64,000 nucleotides of DNA from JALHNF01 sp031972295 (GCA_031972295.1 DALYEZ010000003.1:3416-67415); one strand, 5' to 3'; counted from the first letter of the stretch, positions 16,740-26,061 are shown. The notes: generated by a model from the letters alone, not told the origin. Numbers and translations are program-made.

Positions 16740-17654
16740 TCACAATCCTTTGTTGATGACAACGAAGAGGTTTCTTGCTTTTGGGTCGCCATGTTCTTTG
16801 ACCCCACGAGCATTGCTGTGCCAGACATACTGACCATGAGCGTCAACTTCCTTGTAAGTACAGCGATGGTCAATCCAGATCCTGCTGGAAGTTATCCCAT
16901 ACATCCTCAGCTGGGCTTTGATGAGGCTCCGAACACATATTTGCCCGAGTTCCATATCGCCTACAATGCACATACCCAAATATCGATATTTGTCCTTGAT
17001 GTGACTTACAAGATGTAAGTTGCTTCGGCCCCATTTGGGGTCATCGAAGCGGTGTTGAAAGTGTGCTCCTGCTGTAATCGAGGGTAGAATATGCCACTGG
17101 GAAAACATTCGTTCTTCCGGCGTGAGTGCCTGCCAGGCAGAAGCGATGATACTTGAAATTAGTTTACTCGGACGTCCCGTATTGATTAGCGTCCGATCAA
17201 CTAAACTGTCCCGTCCAGCATGGAGCAAAAAAACACGTCCTGTGTGGGTAGATACAACAATCACTGCACAGTCTGCTGCTGCGATTATGCCGGCATCGCC
17301 GCGTCGGATCTCCACCCCATCGACGAAGGGACCTCGGTGAAGCTTGCAATCGGTTCCTGGCAGGTTAAGCTGCCAGACGAAGTCCCTTTTGTTGCTAGTA
17401 AAGACGCTATTGAAGTCCGATACTCGCGGACCAAGAATGCGTCCAAGCTTGTGCTCGATAGCAATTCTGCCGAGGAGCGCGACAACTTCTGGGGCATTTG
17501 AGTCTTCATCGCCATTCTTCTGAAGACTCACAGTACTCCAGTCGGTCGGCGCACCGTACATCAAAGCAAGTGCACCGCCACAGTCGCGTACCGACGTTGG
17601 TTCAACAGCTGCTGCGGGTGATGTAACAACCTGTCCAATAATTTGGGCATTCAT
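16740..17654 (-). CDS. Divergent PgeF/YfiH (laccase-domain, COG1496) family protein
   Basis: 304 aa. The family active-site layout is visible: AAADCAVIVVSTHTGRVFLLHAGRDSLV (Cys in ADC, His in HAG) and a C-terminal SSRIWIDHRCTY...ARN block that aligns with the CTY...SYRR...RxxSLI end of the family. Members are copper/zinc-linked purine nucleoside phosphorylases or peptidoglycan-editing factors. The N-terminal ~90 residues match nothing I recognise. The start at 17654 is fixed by AAGGAG seven nt upstream; a longer in-frame start at 17801 would cross the promoter and gyrB. Expression signals (TTGACA-17-TACGAA, Shine-Dalgarno) are unlike the leaderless neighbours and match those of the genes at 13085 and 56859. 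Confidence 0.7.
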   Translation of the reverse strand: MNAQIIGQVVTSPAAAVEPTSVRDCGGALALMYGAPTDWSTVSLQKNGDEDSNAPEVVALLGRIAIEHKLGRILGPRVSDFNSVFTSNKRDFVWQLNLPGTDCKLHRGPFVDGVEIRRGDAGIIAAADCAVIVVSTHTGRVFLLHAGRDSLVDRTLINTGRPSKLISSIIASAWQALTPEERMFSQWHILPSITAGAHFQHRFDDPKWGRSNLHLVSHIKDKYRYLGMCIVGDMELGQICVRSLIKAQLRMYGITSSRIWIDHRCTYKEVDAHGQYVWHSNARGVKEHGDPKARNLFVVINKGL

Positions 17655-17691
17655 CTGAAACTCCTTGGTTGGTGGAAAGAACCTAACTACA

Positions 17692-17720
17692 TTCGTACAA
17701 GAAATAGCTATATTTGTCAA
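17692..17720 (-). promoter_or_regulatory. Sigma70-like promoter with shared TACGAATGTA -10 block
   Basis: On the minus strand TTGACA (17720-17715), 17-bp spacer, TACGAA (17697-17692) followed by TGTA. It drives the PgeF-like gene and overlaps the divergent gyrB upstream region. Confidence 0.75.
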
Positions 17721-17762
17721 TGAAAAACAATGTTTTTTATGGTATACTAAAGGGAACATTGT

Positions 17763-19787
17763 ATGGCAAAAGAAAAAGGGTACGGAGCAGCAGATATTCA
17801 AGTCCTAGAAGGGCTTGAGCCGGTGCGCAAGCGTCCGGGAATGTATATCGGGTCTACTGGTCCTGACGGTCTCCACCACCTCATTTCTGAAATTTTTGAC
17901 AACTCTCGCGATGAGGCGATGAATGGTCACGCGAATCATATTGAAGTTGCGCTTTTGCCTGGCAACCGCGTACGAGTGGTAGACAATGGTCGTGGTATTC
18001 CTGTTGATATTCACCCAAAAACAAAAGTCTCTGCACTGGAAACAATTATGACCACTCTCCACGCTGGTGGAAAGTTTGGTGGTGATGGATATAACGTCTC
18101 TGGAGGACTTCACGGCGTAGGTGCGTCGGTAGTAAATGCACTCTCTATTTTTTGTAAAGTGGAAGTGCATCGCGAAGGTGGTTTGTACGTACAAGAATAT
18201 TCACAAGGTAAGCGTAAGGCTGCGGTTAAGAAAATCGGAAGCTCAAAGTTGCGCGGAACTATTGTAACCTTTGAGCCAGATATAGAAATTTTTAAAGAGA
18301 TTTCTTTTGATTGGACAAGAATCATTAATCACCATCGTCAACAGGCATATTTAGTGAAAAAACTTCGTGTGACGGTAATTGACGCTCGTGACTATGCTGA
18401 GAAACTTGATCTCGAGGATGTGTATTACATTTCCGATCTACATCTCGAAGTTCCTTCAATGACTTTCTACTTTGAAGGTGGACTTAAGTCACTTGTACGT
18501 TTTCATAATGAGCTTTCGAAACCAATTCACAAAAATATTTTCTATGTAGAAAAAGAAATTGATGGAGTTGGGGTTGAAATCGCGCTGCAGTATGTCGATG
18601 ATCTTTCGACAAAAATAATTCCATTTGCAAACAACATTCCAAATGCAGAAGGGGGTACGCACGTGACTGGTTTTAAAACAGCACTCACACGTCTCATTAA
18701 CGCCTACGGTCGCAAAAGTAATATCATCAAAGAAAAAGATGAGAATCTCACAGGGGATGATGTGCTTGAAGGTATCACCGCAGTTGTCTCAGTAAAGCTT
18801 CGTGAAATTCAATTCGAAGGACAGACAAAAGGGAAGCTTGGTTCAGTGGAAGCGCAGGGTGCAGTAAACGCTGTCTTTGGGGAAGCGTTCGAACTCTTCC
18901 AGGAAGAAAATCCTGATGACGCAAAAGAAATTGTAAACAAAGCAATCTTAGCGCTCCGTGCACGTAAAGCTGCAAAGGCTGCAAAAGATGCAGTGCTTCG
19001 CAAAGGTCCACTTGAAGGTTTTGCGCTTTCTGGAAAACTTGCTGACTGTCAGACAAAAGATGTAACAGAATCAGAACTCTTTATTGTAGAGGGAGACTCT
19101 GCTGGTGGTAGTGCAAAAATGGGACGTGATAGACGTACACAGGCCATCTTGCCGCTCAAAGGAAAGATTTTAAATATTGAGCGTGCTCGCTTAGACAAAA
19201 TGCTTGCTTCAGAGCAAATTAAAAATATTGTTGTGGCTATTGGTACTGCGATTGGTGACACCTTTGATATTACAAAAATCAGATACCATAAAATTATTAT
19301 TGCAACTGATGCCGACGTGGACGGCGCACACATTCGAACACTTATTCTGACACTCTTCTATCGATATTTTCGCCCGGTAATTGATCATGGTTATTTGTAC
19401 ATTGCTCAGCCGCCACTCTATAAAATTACAAAAGGAAAGGAAACAAAGTATGCATTTAATGATGCTGAAAAGTTTGCGATCATTGGTAAAGAAAGTGATG
19501 CGGTAGAAGAAGGTGAGGGTGAAGAGGAAAATGAAGCGGAAGGCGAAGAAGTTACTGCAAAGAAAGTGCAGAAGTTTAGAATTCAGCGATATAAAGGTTT
19601 GGGAGAAATGAATCCTGAAGAACTCGGTGAGACAACTATGGATCCCAAGAAGCGCACATTGAAGCAGGTAACCATCAACGATGCGCTCGACGCAGATAAA
19701 GCGTTTGAAGTACTTATGGGTACCGACGTGCCATCACGAAAGTCGTTCATTCAAACACACGCGAAGGAAGCAAACCTTGATGTGTAG
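17763..19787 (+). CDS. gyrB: DNA gyrase/topoisomerase IV subunit B
   Basis: 674 aa. GHKL ATPase domain: EIFDNSRDEAMNGHA, DNGRGIPVDIHPKTKVSALE, HAGGKFGGDGYNVSGGLHGVGASVVNAL. Transducer domain follows, then the TOPRIM domain with VEGDSAGGSAKMGRDRRTQAILPLKGKILN and ATDADVDGAHIRTL, and the C-terminal RYKGLGEMNPEEL motif. An acidic insert (Glu-rich, ~residues 578-595) precedes it. It provides ATP-driven supercoiling with GyrA, which is not in this window. TATACT at 17743-17748 is the -10, flanked by a 7-bp inverted repeat CAATGTT/AACATTG that may be an operator. A terminator follows at 19801-19834. Confidence 0.95.
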   Translation: MAKEKGYGAADIQVLEGLEPVRKRPGMYIGSTGPDGLHHLISEIFDNSRDEAMNGHANHIEVALLPGNRVRVVDNGRGIPVDIHPKTKVSALETIMTTLHAGGKFGGDGYNVSGGLHGVGASVVNALSIFCKVEVHREGGLYVQEYSQGKRKAAVKKIGSSKLRGTIVTFEPDIEIFKEISFDWTRIINHHRQQAYLVKKLRVTVIDARDYAEKLDLEDVYYISDLHLEVPSMTFYFEGGLKSLVRFHNELSKPIHKNIFYVEKEIDGVGVEIALQYVDDLSTKIIPFANNIPNAEGGTHVTGFKTALTRLINAYGRKSNIIKEKDENLTGDDVLEGITAVVSVKLREIQFEGQTKGKLGSVEAQGAVNAVFGEAFELFQEENPDDAKEIVNKAILALRARKAAKAAKDAVLRKGPLEGFALSGKLADCQTKDVTESELFIVEGDSAGGSAKMGRDRRTQAILPLKGKILNIERARLDKMLASEQIKNIVVAIGTAIGDTFDITKIRYHKIIIATDADVDGAHIRTLILTLFYRYFRPVIDHGYLYIAQPPLYKITKGKETKYAFNDAEKFAIIGKESDAVEEGEGEEENEAEGEEVTAKKVQKFRIQRYKGLGEMNPEELGETTMDPKKRTLKQVTINDALDADKAFEVLMGTDVPSRKSFIQTHAKEANLDV

Positions 19788-19800
19788 AAATTAAGATAAA

Positions 19801-19834
19801 AAATAAAACCGTACGAATATGTGCGGTTTTATTT
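19801..19834. terminator. Bidirectional terminator between gyrB and thrS
   Basis: AAATAAAACCG (19801-19811) pairs with CGGTTTTATTT (19824-19834), T run after it. It sits between convergent gyrB and thrS. Confidence 0.85.
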
Positions 19835-19849
19835 TTTACTAAGGTTGCT

Positions 19850-21595
19850 TTATAAAGCTCGGTCTTTGATTTCTTTCAGAATGTTCTGTGTAAAATCTTC
19901 TACAGAAATGTTTTCAATTTTATTGCCGCCTCGCTTTTCTACAGTGAGCATTTTACTTTCAATTTCTTTATCACCAAGTACGATGACATAGGGAACCTTG
20001 TCTGTCTTGGCATTACGAATACGTTTACCAAGCGAGTCGTTTGAAGCGTCGAGCTCAACACGAATATCTGCTTGTTTGAGACCCTTGTATACCATGTCTG
20101 CAAACTCTGTTTGTCGCTCGCCAATAGGCACGACACGTACTTGAACTGGAGAAAGCCACGTAGGGAAGGCGCCTGCAAAGTGTTCGATCATCACACCCAT
20201 GAATCGTTCAAGTGATCCGGAAATAGCTCGGTGAATAACGACAGGTCGTTCCTTCTCACCTTTTTCATTTATAAAAGATAAATCAAAACGCTCAGGGAGA
20301 TTGAAGTCACATTGAATTGTTGCAAGTTGCCATTCTCGTCCAATAGCGTCTTTAAACATGAAGTCGAGTTTTGGTCCGTAGAATGCAGCCTCATCTTTTG
20401 CTGGTCTGTAGGGGAGATTTTCAGATTCGCAAACCTCAGTCAGAGCTTTTTCCGCAGTGGTCCACACCTCATCAGAGCCTAGGTATTTAGAGGTGTCATC
20501 GCCTCGAAGAGAAAGGCGTACCCAATAGCCGTCCATCATACCCATGGTTGTGTAGAATTTTTTGATGATGCCGACGATAGTTCTGGCCTCTTCGTGGATT
20601 TGCGATTGGCGACAGAAAAGGTGCCCATCGTCTTGTGTGATAGCCCGTACTCGGGTGAGTCCTCCAAGCTGTCCCGACTTCTCATCTCGGTATACGGTTG
20701 CTGGTTCAAAGTAGCGCACCGGCATATCTCGATAGCTAAATTGGTTGTCAGCAAAAATTTGCATGTGATGCGGACAGTTCATCGGCTTCATAATAAAAGC
20801 ATCCTCTTTACCTTGAACGCGAAAAAGTTCATCTCCAAATTTTGCTGCGTGTCCCGATGTTTGGTACAGAGCTTCTTTGGCGATATGCGGTGTCCATACA
20901 CGTCCGTAGCCTAAGTCTTTGTGCAGTTCCCATAAATAATCTTCGATTGATTTTCGCACAATCATTCCCTTTGGTTGCATAAGGGGAAGTCCTGCACCAA
21001 TTAGTTCTGAAACAGTAAAGAGTTTAAGTTCTTTTCCAAGTTTTCTATGATCGCGTTTTTTCGCCTCTTCTTGCTGAGTAACGTATGCATCAAGTTCTGC
21101 TTTGGTATCGAAAGCAAGTCCGTACACACGAGTAAGCATGGGATTTTTTTCATCGCCACGCCAATATGCTCCCGCAATCTTTTCAAGTTTAAAACTCTCT
21201 GGATCAATGTCTTTCAAATCATCCACGTGTCCACCACGGCAAAGGTCGGTAAACCAGTCCGTTGTATAGAGGGTAATCACTTCACCTTTTTCTGCAATTT
21301 CTTTTATCAATTCTGACTTGTATGGATTGTTTGCAAAGTGGGTAAGCGCCTCATCTTTTGAAACTTCTTTATGAGAAAAGTTCGCACCTTTGCGGACAAT
21401 TTTTTGCATCGCTTTGGTGAGCTCTTTCAGATCGTCTTCGGTTGGTTTTTTCGCTCCAAAATCAATGTCGTAATAGAAGCCAGTATCAATAGCGGGACCG
21501 AGGGTTAATTTTGCCTCAGGATAGGCTTGCAGAATCGCCATGGCAAGGACATGGGCGAGGGAGTGGCGTTTGTTGTTTAAGGCTATGTTTTCCAT
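19850..21595 (-). CDS. thrS: Threonyl-tRNA synthetase lacking the TGS domain
   Basis: 581 aa. It starts directly at the editing (SAD) domain: NNKRHSLAHVLAMAILQAYP with the HxxxH zinc/editing motif, later CRGGHV. The class II core has MKPMNCPHHMQIF, FEPATVYRDEKSGQLGGLTRVRAITQDDGHLF and the C-terminal anticodon-binding domain (VQVRVVPIGERQTEFA). The ~60-residue N-terminal TGS domain of typical ThrS is absent. ATG at 21595 is chosen because TACTAT ends six nt before it (leaderless pattern) and the upstream in-frame extension to 21799 has no homology. The 183-bp gap to divergent htpX shows no gene or T-box. Confidence 0.94.
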   Translation of the reverse strand: MENIALNNKRHSLAHVLAMAILQAYPEAKLTLGPAIDTGFYYDIDFGAKKPTEDDLKELTKAMQKIVRKGANFSHKEVSKDEALTHFANNPYKSELIKEIAEKGEVITLYTTDWFTDLCRGGHVDDLKDIDPESFKLEKIAGAYWRGDEKNPMLTRVYGLAFDTKAELDAYVTQQEEAKKRDHRKLGKELKLFTVSELIGAGLPLMQPKGMIVRKSIEDYLWELHKDLGYGRVWTPHIAKEALYQTSGHAAKFGDELFRVQGKEDAFIMKPMNCPHHMQIFADNQFSYRDMPVRYFEPATVYRDEKSGQLGGLTRVRAITQDDGHLFCRQSQIHEEARTIVGIIKKFYTTMGMMDGYWVRLSLRGDDTSKYLGSDEVWTTAEKALTEVCESENLPYRPAKDEAAFYGPKLDFMFKDAIGREWQLATIQCDFNLPERFDLSFINEKGEKERPVVIHRAISGSLERFMGVMIEHFAGAFPTWLSPVQVRVVPIGERQTEFADMVYKGLKQADIRVELDASNDSLGKRIRNAKTDKVPYVIVLGDKEIESKMLTVEKRGGNKIENISVEDFTQNILKEIKDRAL

Positions 21596-21778
21596 CCTGA
21601 AATAGTAACACATTGTTTTCAAACACGAATTTTGTGCCTGTGACCTAAGAGGCTTTAAAGGTGTCAAGACTTGCTTTTTTACCTCCTTTGCGTAAGAGTT
21701 AATAGGTACCGGTGAGAAGGTCTTCTTTTCACGTCTCCCAATAATCTCTCTAAATTTGCATTCCGGTGCATTTGCCTT

Positions 21779-22684
21779 ATGAATAATCTTTACGATCAAA
21801 AATCAAAAAATATCCAAAAGACTTGGCTCTTGATGGTTATTTTCTTCCTGGCGACTATTGCCCTTGGTTCGCTTTTGGCGTATGTTTTTCAAACCCCTGT
21901 CATTGCCTATGCTTTTGGAATCTTTGGGATAATCTCGAATGTCACTGCCTACTGGTTTTCAGATAAGATTGCCCTTTCGCAGTCCCACGCTAAGCCTGCA
22001 GACAAAGCAGATTATCCAGAGCTGTACGCAATGATAGACACTTTGGCCAAGAGAGCAGAAGTGCCTATGCCGAAGGTGTACATTATTGAGGACCCAATGC
22101 CAAATGCATTTGCTACTGGGCGTAATCCTCAAAATGCGGCTGTTGCGGTGACTACAGGAATTCTCCCACTTCTTAACAAATCAGAACTTGAAGGCGTGAT
22201 AGCGCACGAGCTTTCGCACATCGCAAACAGAGACACACTCATCATGACAGTTGTTACCGTACTCGCTGGACTTTTGAGTATGTCGGCAAACTTCTTTGCG
22301 TATGGCGGACAGATGGGTGGAAGTAGTGAAAATAGAAATCCGTTCTTTTTCTTTCTTGCAATCGCAGCGAGCATTATTGCGCCATTTGCAGCAATGATTA
22401 TCCAACTCTCTATTTCTCGTAAGCGTGAATTTTTGGCTGACGCGTCAGGGGCATTACTCACCAAGTATCCGCAAGGGCTTGCTTCAGCGCTTCAGAAAAT
22501 TTCTCAATTTGCTCAGCCAATGCGTCACGCCACAGAGTCAACGGCACATCTCTACATTGCAAACCCAATGGGGCATGCGTTCTCAGCTGATGGTAAAGAA
22601 AAAGTTGGTTTCATTACAAAGCTCTTCATGACGCATCCGCCTGTGCAGGAACGTGTGGACGCGCTACTTGGAAGAACTGAATAA
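21779..22684 (+). CDS. htpX: HtpX-type M48 membrane metalloprotease
   Basis: 301 aa. Two N-terminal TM segments, the zinc motif HELSHIANRD (HExxH) near residue 142, two further hydrophobic segments (FFFFLAIAASIIAPFAAMIIQL) and the third zinc ligand region REFLADASGALLT. HtpX degrades misfolded membrane proteins with the active site on the cytoplasmic side. It heads a cluster with lemA and a TPM-domain gene, a combination often linked with membrane stress. Confidence 0.94.
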   Translation: MNNLYDQKSKNIQKTWLLMVIFFLATIALGSLLAYVFQTPVIAYAFGIFGIISNVTAYWFSDKIALSQSHAKPADKADYPELYAMIDTLAKRAEVPMPKVYIIEDPMPNAFATGRNPQNAAVAVTTGILPLLNKSELEGVIAHELSHIANRDTLIMTVVTVLAGLLSMSANFFAYGGQMGGSSENRNPFFFFLAIAASIIAPFAAMIIQLSISRKREFLADASGALLTKYPQGLASALQKISQFAQPMRHATESTAHLYIANPMGHAFSADGKEKVGFITKLFMTHPPVQERVDALLGRTE

Positions 22685-22704
22685 TTCTGGAATACTATAT
22701 AAAT

Positions 22705-23283
22705 ATGGAAATACGAAAAAATGCTGGGTTTGTGAAGTGGGTAGTAGCTATTGCTATCATCCTTGCTATCGTTGCTTGGACTACAGGTAAGTACAATTCA
22801 TTTGTTGCGCTTAATCAAAAAGCTGATACGCAATGGGCACAAGTTGAAAATCAATTTCAACGTCGCTTTGACCTAGTACCTAACCTTGTAAATACAGTGA
22901 AGGGTATTACAAAGCAGGAACTTGAAGTCTTTACTGCAATTGCAGAAGCACGTACTCGATATTCTGGCGCACAGACAACAGATGCAAAAGTTGCTGCAGC
23001 AAATGAATATCAGTCTGCTCTCGGACGACTTCTTGTTATCACAGAGAATTATCCTCAACTTAAGTCATCAGATTCATTTAACGCACTCATGGCGGAGCTT
23101 GCGGGAACAGAAAATCGAGTTGCCGTAGAACGAGGACGATTTAACGAAGTTGTTGGTGAGTACAATGTAGCTACAAAGCGTGTTCCAGGATCACTTGTTG
23201 CAATGCTATTTGGTTTTGACCAAAAGGAACTCTTCAAAGCACAAGAAGCTGCACAGACAACACCTGTAGTAAATTTCCAGTAG
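22705..23283 (+). CDS. lemA: LemA family protein
   Basis: 192 aa. One N-terminal TM helix (VVAIAIILAIVAWTTGKYNSFVAL) followed by the LemA helical bundle: QWAQVENQFQRRFDLVPNLVNTVKGI, AEARTRYSGA, ENYPQLKSSDSFNALMAELAGTENRVAVERGRFNEVVGEYN. The function of LemA proteins is not settled; genomic association is with membrane proteases and TPM proteins, as here. TACTAT ends six nt before ATG, indicating a leaderless start independent of htpX 20 bp upstream. Confidence 0.93.
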   Translation: MEIRKNAGFVKWVVAIAIILAIVAWTTGKYNSFVALNQKADTQWAQVENQFQRRFDLVPNLVNTVKGITKQELEVFTAIAEARTRYSGAQTTDAKVAAANEYQSALGRLLVITENYPQLKSSDSFNALMAELAGTENRVAVERGRFNEVVGEYNVATKRVPGSLVAMLFGFDQKELFKAQEAAQTTPVVNFQ

Positions 23284-23287
23284 TCTC

Positions 23288-24199
23288 ATGACAAAAAGGC
23301 TCGCACGAATTGCAAGTGTAACTCTTACGCTTATCGGTGCGGGTTTTTTTGCGTTTGCAGTGGCATATACTTCGCCGGGAAATCCAACAGGGTTTGTAAA
23401 TGATTTCGCAAACATTCTTGATAGTGAAACAAAAGCAAATCTCGAAACAAAACTTTCTGCATTCGAACAGAGAACGTCGCATGAAATTGTTGTTGTTACC
23501 ATTCCAACTCTTGACGATGACTACATCGAGAACTACGCCGTAAAGCTTTTTGAAGAATGGGGTATTGGTAAAAAAGATGCTGATAACGGAATTCTTTTTC
23601 TCATTGCTCTCAATGACAGAAAGGTGCGCATTGAAGTGGGGTATGGTCTTGAAGGCGCGCTTGTTGATAGTGAAGCAAATACTATCATTCAAGATTATGT
23701 TTTACCTGAGTTTAAGGCAGGGGATTATGTAAAAGGCATCGACGCAGGTGTTGAAGGAATAATGGCAGCAACGGAGGGAGAGATAGTGAGTACTCAGGAC
23801 ACGTCTTCTTCAAGTACTGATTGGGGTGAAATAGGATTCTTCATTATCTTCGCGCTCTTTTGGGGAGTGAACATTCTCATTCAGATTTTTGCTTCTTCCA
23901 AGTCATGGTGGTTGGGAGGAGTTCTCGGTGGTGGTGCAGGTGCGCTCATCACAGTATTTGGACTATTTGGAGTAACTCTTACCCTTGGAATCATTATCTC
24001 TGCCATCTTTGCAATCCTTGGATTATTGTTTGATTATGTTGTTTCAAAAAATTCTGATTCCATCTTGAAAAAGTTTCGCAAAGGTGGCGATGGGGGAATG
24101 TGGACGGGTGGAGGCTTCGGTGGCAAATCATCTGGCGGAGGGTTTGGTGGTTTTGGTGGTGGAAGCTCAGGTGGAGGAGGATCATCAGGAAGTTGGTAA
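23288..24199 (+). CDS. TPM-domain (YgcG-like) membrane protein with Gly-rich tail
   Basis: 303 aa. Signal peptide (residues ~1-26), then a TPM phosphatase-like domain (PF04536) on the outer side: GFVNDFANILDSETKANLETKLSAFEQRTSHEIVVVTIPTL and NGILFLIALNDRKVRIEVGYGLEGAL. Two C-terminal TM segments and a terminal Gly/Ser run (GGFGGKSSGGGFGG...) follow, as in YgcG proteins. Four bp after lemA, so very likely cotranscribed. TPM proteins may bind divalent metal and act with LemA. Confidence 0.92.
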   Translation: MTKRLARIASVTLTLIGAGFFAFAVAYTSPGNPTGFVNDFANILDSETKANLETKLSAFEQRTSHEIVVVTIPTLDDDYIENYAVKLFEEWGIGKKDADNGILFLIALNDRKVRIEVGYGLEGALVDSEANTIIQDYVLPEFKAGDYVKGIDAGVEGIMAATEGEIVSTQDTSSSSTDWGEIGFFIIFALFWGVNILIQIFASSKSWWLGGVLGGGAGALITVFGLFGVTLTLGIIISAIFAILGLLFDYVVSKNSDSILKKFRKGGDGGMWTGGGFGGKSSGGGFGGFGGGSSGGGGSSGSW

Positions 24200-24209
24200 C
24201 AAATAAATT

Positions 24210-24917
24210 ATGTATCTTATTATTTTGAGCATCATAGGGGCAAGCATCGTCGGAGCTTTTTCAGCAAAGTTTCTTTTGCGCGGGAGCCATGTGTCGCTTG
24301 GGTTCGCTGGCGGTGCAATTTTAGGACTCGTGTTCTTGGATATTGTTCCGGAGATTTTTGAGGAAGCGGTAGCGCTGAATATTGAAATTCACATTCTTTC
24401 AATCGCTCTTCTTTGTGGATTTTTAGGAATGCATATTTTAGAAAAAGTAAGTGGCTTTCATGAGCACGGTCACGGAGAACCACATACACACAGTGGTGGC
24501 ACAACTGCAGCAGGAACTCTCTCGGTACACGCACTCATTGATGGGCTTGGTATTGGCGCTGCGTATTTAGTGTCGAACACTTTAGGCACGTCTATCATCT
24601 TCGCATTCATTCTGCATAAATTTTTAGATGGAATGAATATCCAGGCAATTGCCCAGGCAAGTGCATCCAAAAATAGAAGACTATTCTTGTTTATTAATAT
24701 TGCAGTAACTGTTTTGGGTGTTCTTCTTGTTTCTTTGTTCTCACTCCCTACAACCGCACTTCTATTCTTAACAGCGCTTGTTGGTGGCGTGCTCATTTAC
24801 GTGAGTTCTTCGCATGTACTCCCCGAGGCGCATGAACATGAGAATTCATGGAAGACAATTATGGCAACCTTGATTGGGGTGGGAGCAGTTTTTCTTCTCT
24901 CTTTATTTCATGTATAA
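24210..24917 (+). CDS. ZIP family divalent metal transporter
   Basis: 235 aa with about seven or eight TM helices. A His-rich loop (HEHGHGEPHTHSGG) lies between TM3 and TM4, and the metal-binding core residues of ZIP proteins are visible in SVHALIDGLGIGAAY (HxxxDG) and AFILHKFLDGMNI (HKxxDG). It probably imports zinc or iron. It follows the TPM gene by 10 bp, so may be part of that unit. tRNA-Ser begins 15 bp downstream. Confidence 0.9.
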   Translation: MYLIILSIIGASIVGAFSAKFLLRGSHVSLGFAGGAILGLVFLDIVPEIFEEAVALNIEIHILSIALLCGFLGMHILEKVSGFHEHGHGEPHTHSGGTTAAGTLSVHALIDGLGIGAAYLVSNTLGTSIIFAFILHKFLDGMNIQAIAQASASKNRRLFLFINIAVTVLGVLLVSLFSLPTTALLFLTALVGGVLIYVSSSHVLPEAHEHENSWKTIMATLIGVGAVFLLSLFHV

Positions 24918-24932
24918 ATAGTGGGTTCAGAA

Positions 24933-25022
24933 GGAGAAATGCGAGAGTGGTTTAATCGACTACCTTGGAAAGGTAGCGTGCGGGCAACCGCACCGAGGGT
25001 TCGAATCCCTCTTTCTCCGCCA
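24933..25022 (+). tRNA. tRNA-Ser (GGA), CCA encoded
   Basis: Acceptor GGAGAAA / TTTCTCC, anticodon loop with GGA between CTACCTT and AAGGTAG, a long class II variable arm (CGTGCGGGCAACCGCACC) and G discriminator. The CCA end is encoded at 25020-25022, unlike tRNA-Thr upstream. Confidence 0.95.
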
Positions 25023-25075
25023 GATGTCCAGGTTAGAACCTTAAAGCAAAGACGTTGTATAATATTTTTATTAGT

Positions 25076-25318
25076 ATGGTTCCCAAGCTTGGCATCTATC
25101 ACCATTACAAAAGTAAAGACAAACTCTATAAAGTTATTGGCATTGGACGCAATACTGAAAATGATTATGAAGAGATGGTTATCTACCAAGCGCTCTACAA
25201 TATTCCTGAATTTGGCGGAGACGGAGTTATTTTTGTCCGACCATTAAAAATGTTTTTAGAAAATGTTACGGTTGATGGAAAAGAGATTCCACGATTTTCA
25301 TTTGTTCGGGAGGAATAA
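25076..25318 (+). CDS. DUF1653 family protein
   Basis: 80 aa. Matches the DUF1653 pattern: LGIYHHYKSKDKLYKVIGIGRNTEN, MVIYQALYN and a closing FVRPLKMFLENVTVDGKEIPRFSFV. The family is a small beta-barrel-like fold of unknown role, often in a single copy. ATG at 25076 gives the family N-terminus. TATAAT lies about 12 nt upstream. Confidence 0.85.
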   Translation: MVPKLGIYHHYKSKDKLYKVIGIGRNTENDYEEMVIYQALYNIPEFGGDGVIFVRPLKMFLENVTVDGKEIPRFSFVREE

Positions 25319-25395
25319 CTTTCGTAAGAAAAGCACATTTCCAGCCTACAAAACACGGGTATTGTTTTATTGAAATAGAGAGTACACTTAGATAT

Positions 25396-26001
25396 ATGAA
25401 TACAAAACTATGGTATGGCATTGGTGTTGGTATTTTGGTTCTACTACTGGGAGTGTTTGGCTACATGATGTGGTTTGGGTCTACAAATGATGCGCAGGTA
25501 AATGAGACTGCAACAACGACTTCTGAAGTTTTACCTGGGCAAGGAACGATTGTATATCGTAACAATGTGTACGGCTTCTCTGTAGCACTTCCTGAGTCAT
25601 GGCGTGGATATTCTGTAACAGAAAAAGCGCAAGGGTCATATCTTGAAGTACATATTGCGCATCCGCAATCAACTGCGCAAAATCCACGCATGGACGTACC
25701 TGTACTTGTGGTGCCTATTGCGACATGGAACACATGGTATCCAGTGGGCGCACCGGAGAGCGGACAGCATCCCTTTGCTGCACCTGTGCCTGCAACTGAA
25801 CGTGCTCGAAACACAAAGTATGTATTTGCCACAGCACCACGGTACAACTTCTCATATTTACCTGGCTTTGAAGAAGTAGACGAGATTGTGAAGAAAATAA
25901 CGGGACTTAATATTTTCCCAAGCCAAACATCACAGCCGTCGCAAACTAGCGCCCCTACCGAAACATTCCCACTCTTTCAGGAAGGGGAGGTGAAAGGCTA
26001 A
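25396..26001 (+). CDS. Secreted or membrane-anchored protein, PsbP-like region
   Basis: 201 aa. An N-terminal TM/signal anchor (YGIGVGILVLLLGVFGYMMWF) is followed by a Thr/Ser-rich linker, a compact domain with YGFSVALPESWRGYSV that resembles PsbP/DUF1795-type folds, and a Ser/Thr/Pro/Gln-rich C-terminal tail. No catalytic motif is visible. Many CPR genomes carry such anchored single-domain proteins; role unknown. TACACT ends seven nt before the ATG. Confidence 0.7.
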   Translation: MNTKLWYGIGVGILVLLLGVFGYMMWFGSTNDAQVNETATTTSEVLPGQGTIVYRNNVYGFSVALPESWRGYSVTEKAQGSYLEVHIAHPQSTAQNPRMDVPVLVVPIATWNTWYPVGAPESGQHPFAAPVPATERARNTKYVFATAPRYNFSYLPGFEEVDEIVKKITGLNIFPSQTSQPSQTSAPTETFPLFQEGEVKG

Positions 26002-26007
26002 ACAAAA

Positions 26008-26061
26008 TTAAAAAAGCGTGGTATTATAGAAAGCCTATACGGGGATACCCCGCTTTTTTAA
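26008..26061 (+). terminator. Branched hairpin between the anchored protein gene and typA
   Basis: Outer stem TTAAAAAAGCG (26008-26018) / CGCTTTTTTAA (26051-26061) encloses TATAG/CTATA and GGGG/CCCC elements. It can act as a terminator; the enclosed TATTAT may be the -10 for typA. Confidence 0.55.

Noticed and set aside
21596..21799. In-frame N-terminal extension of thrS to 21799.
   Set aside because: It overlaps the divergent htpX start, is not TGS-like and would cross the TACTAT promoter six nt before 21595.
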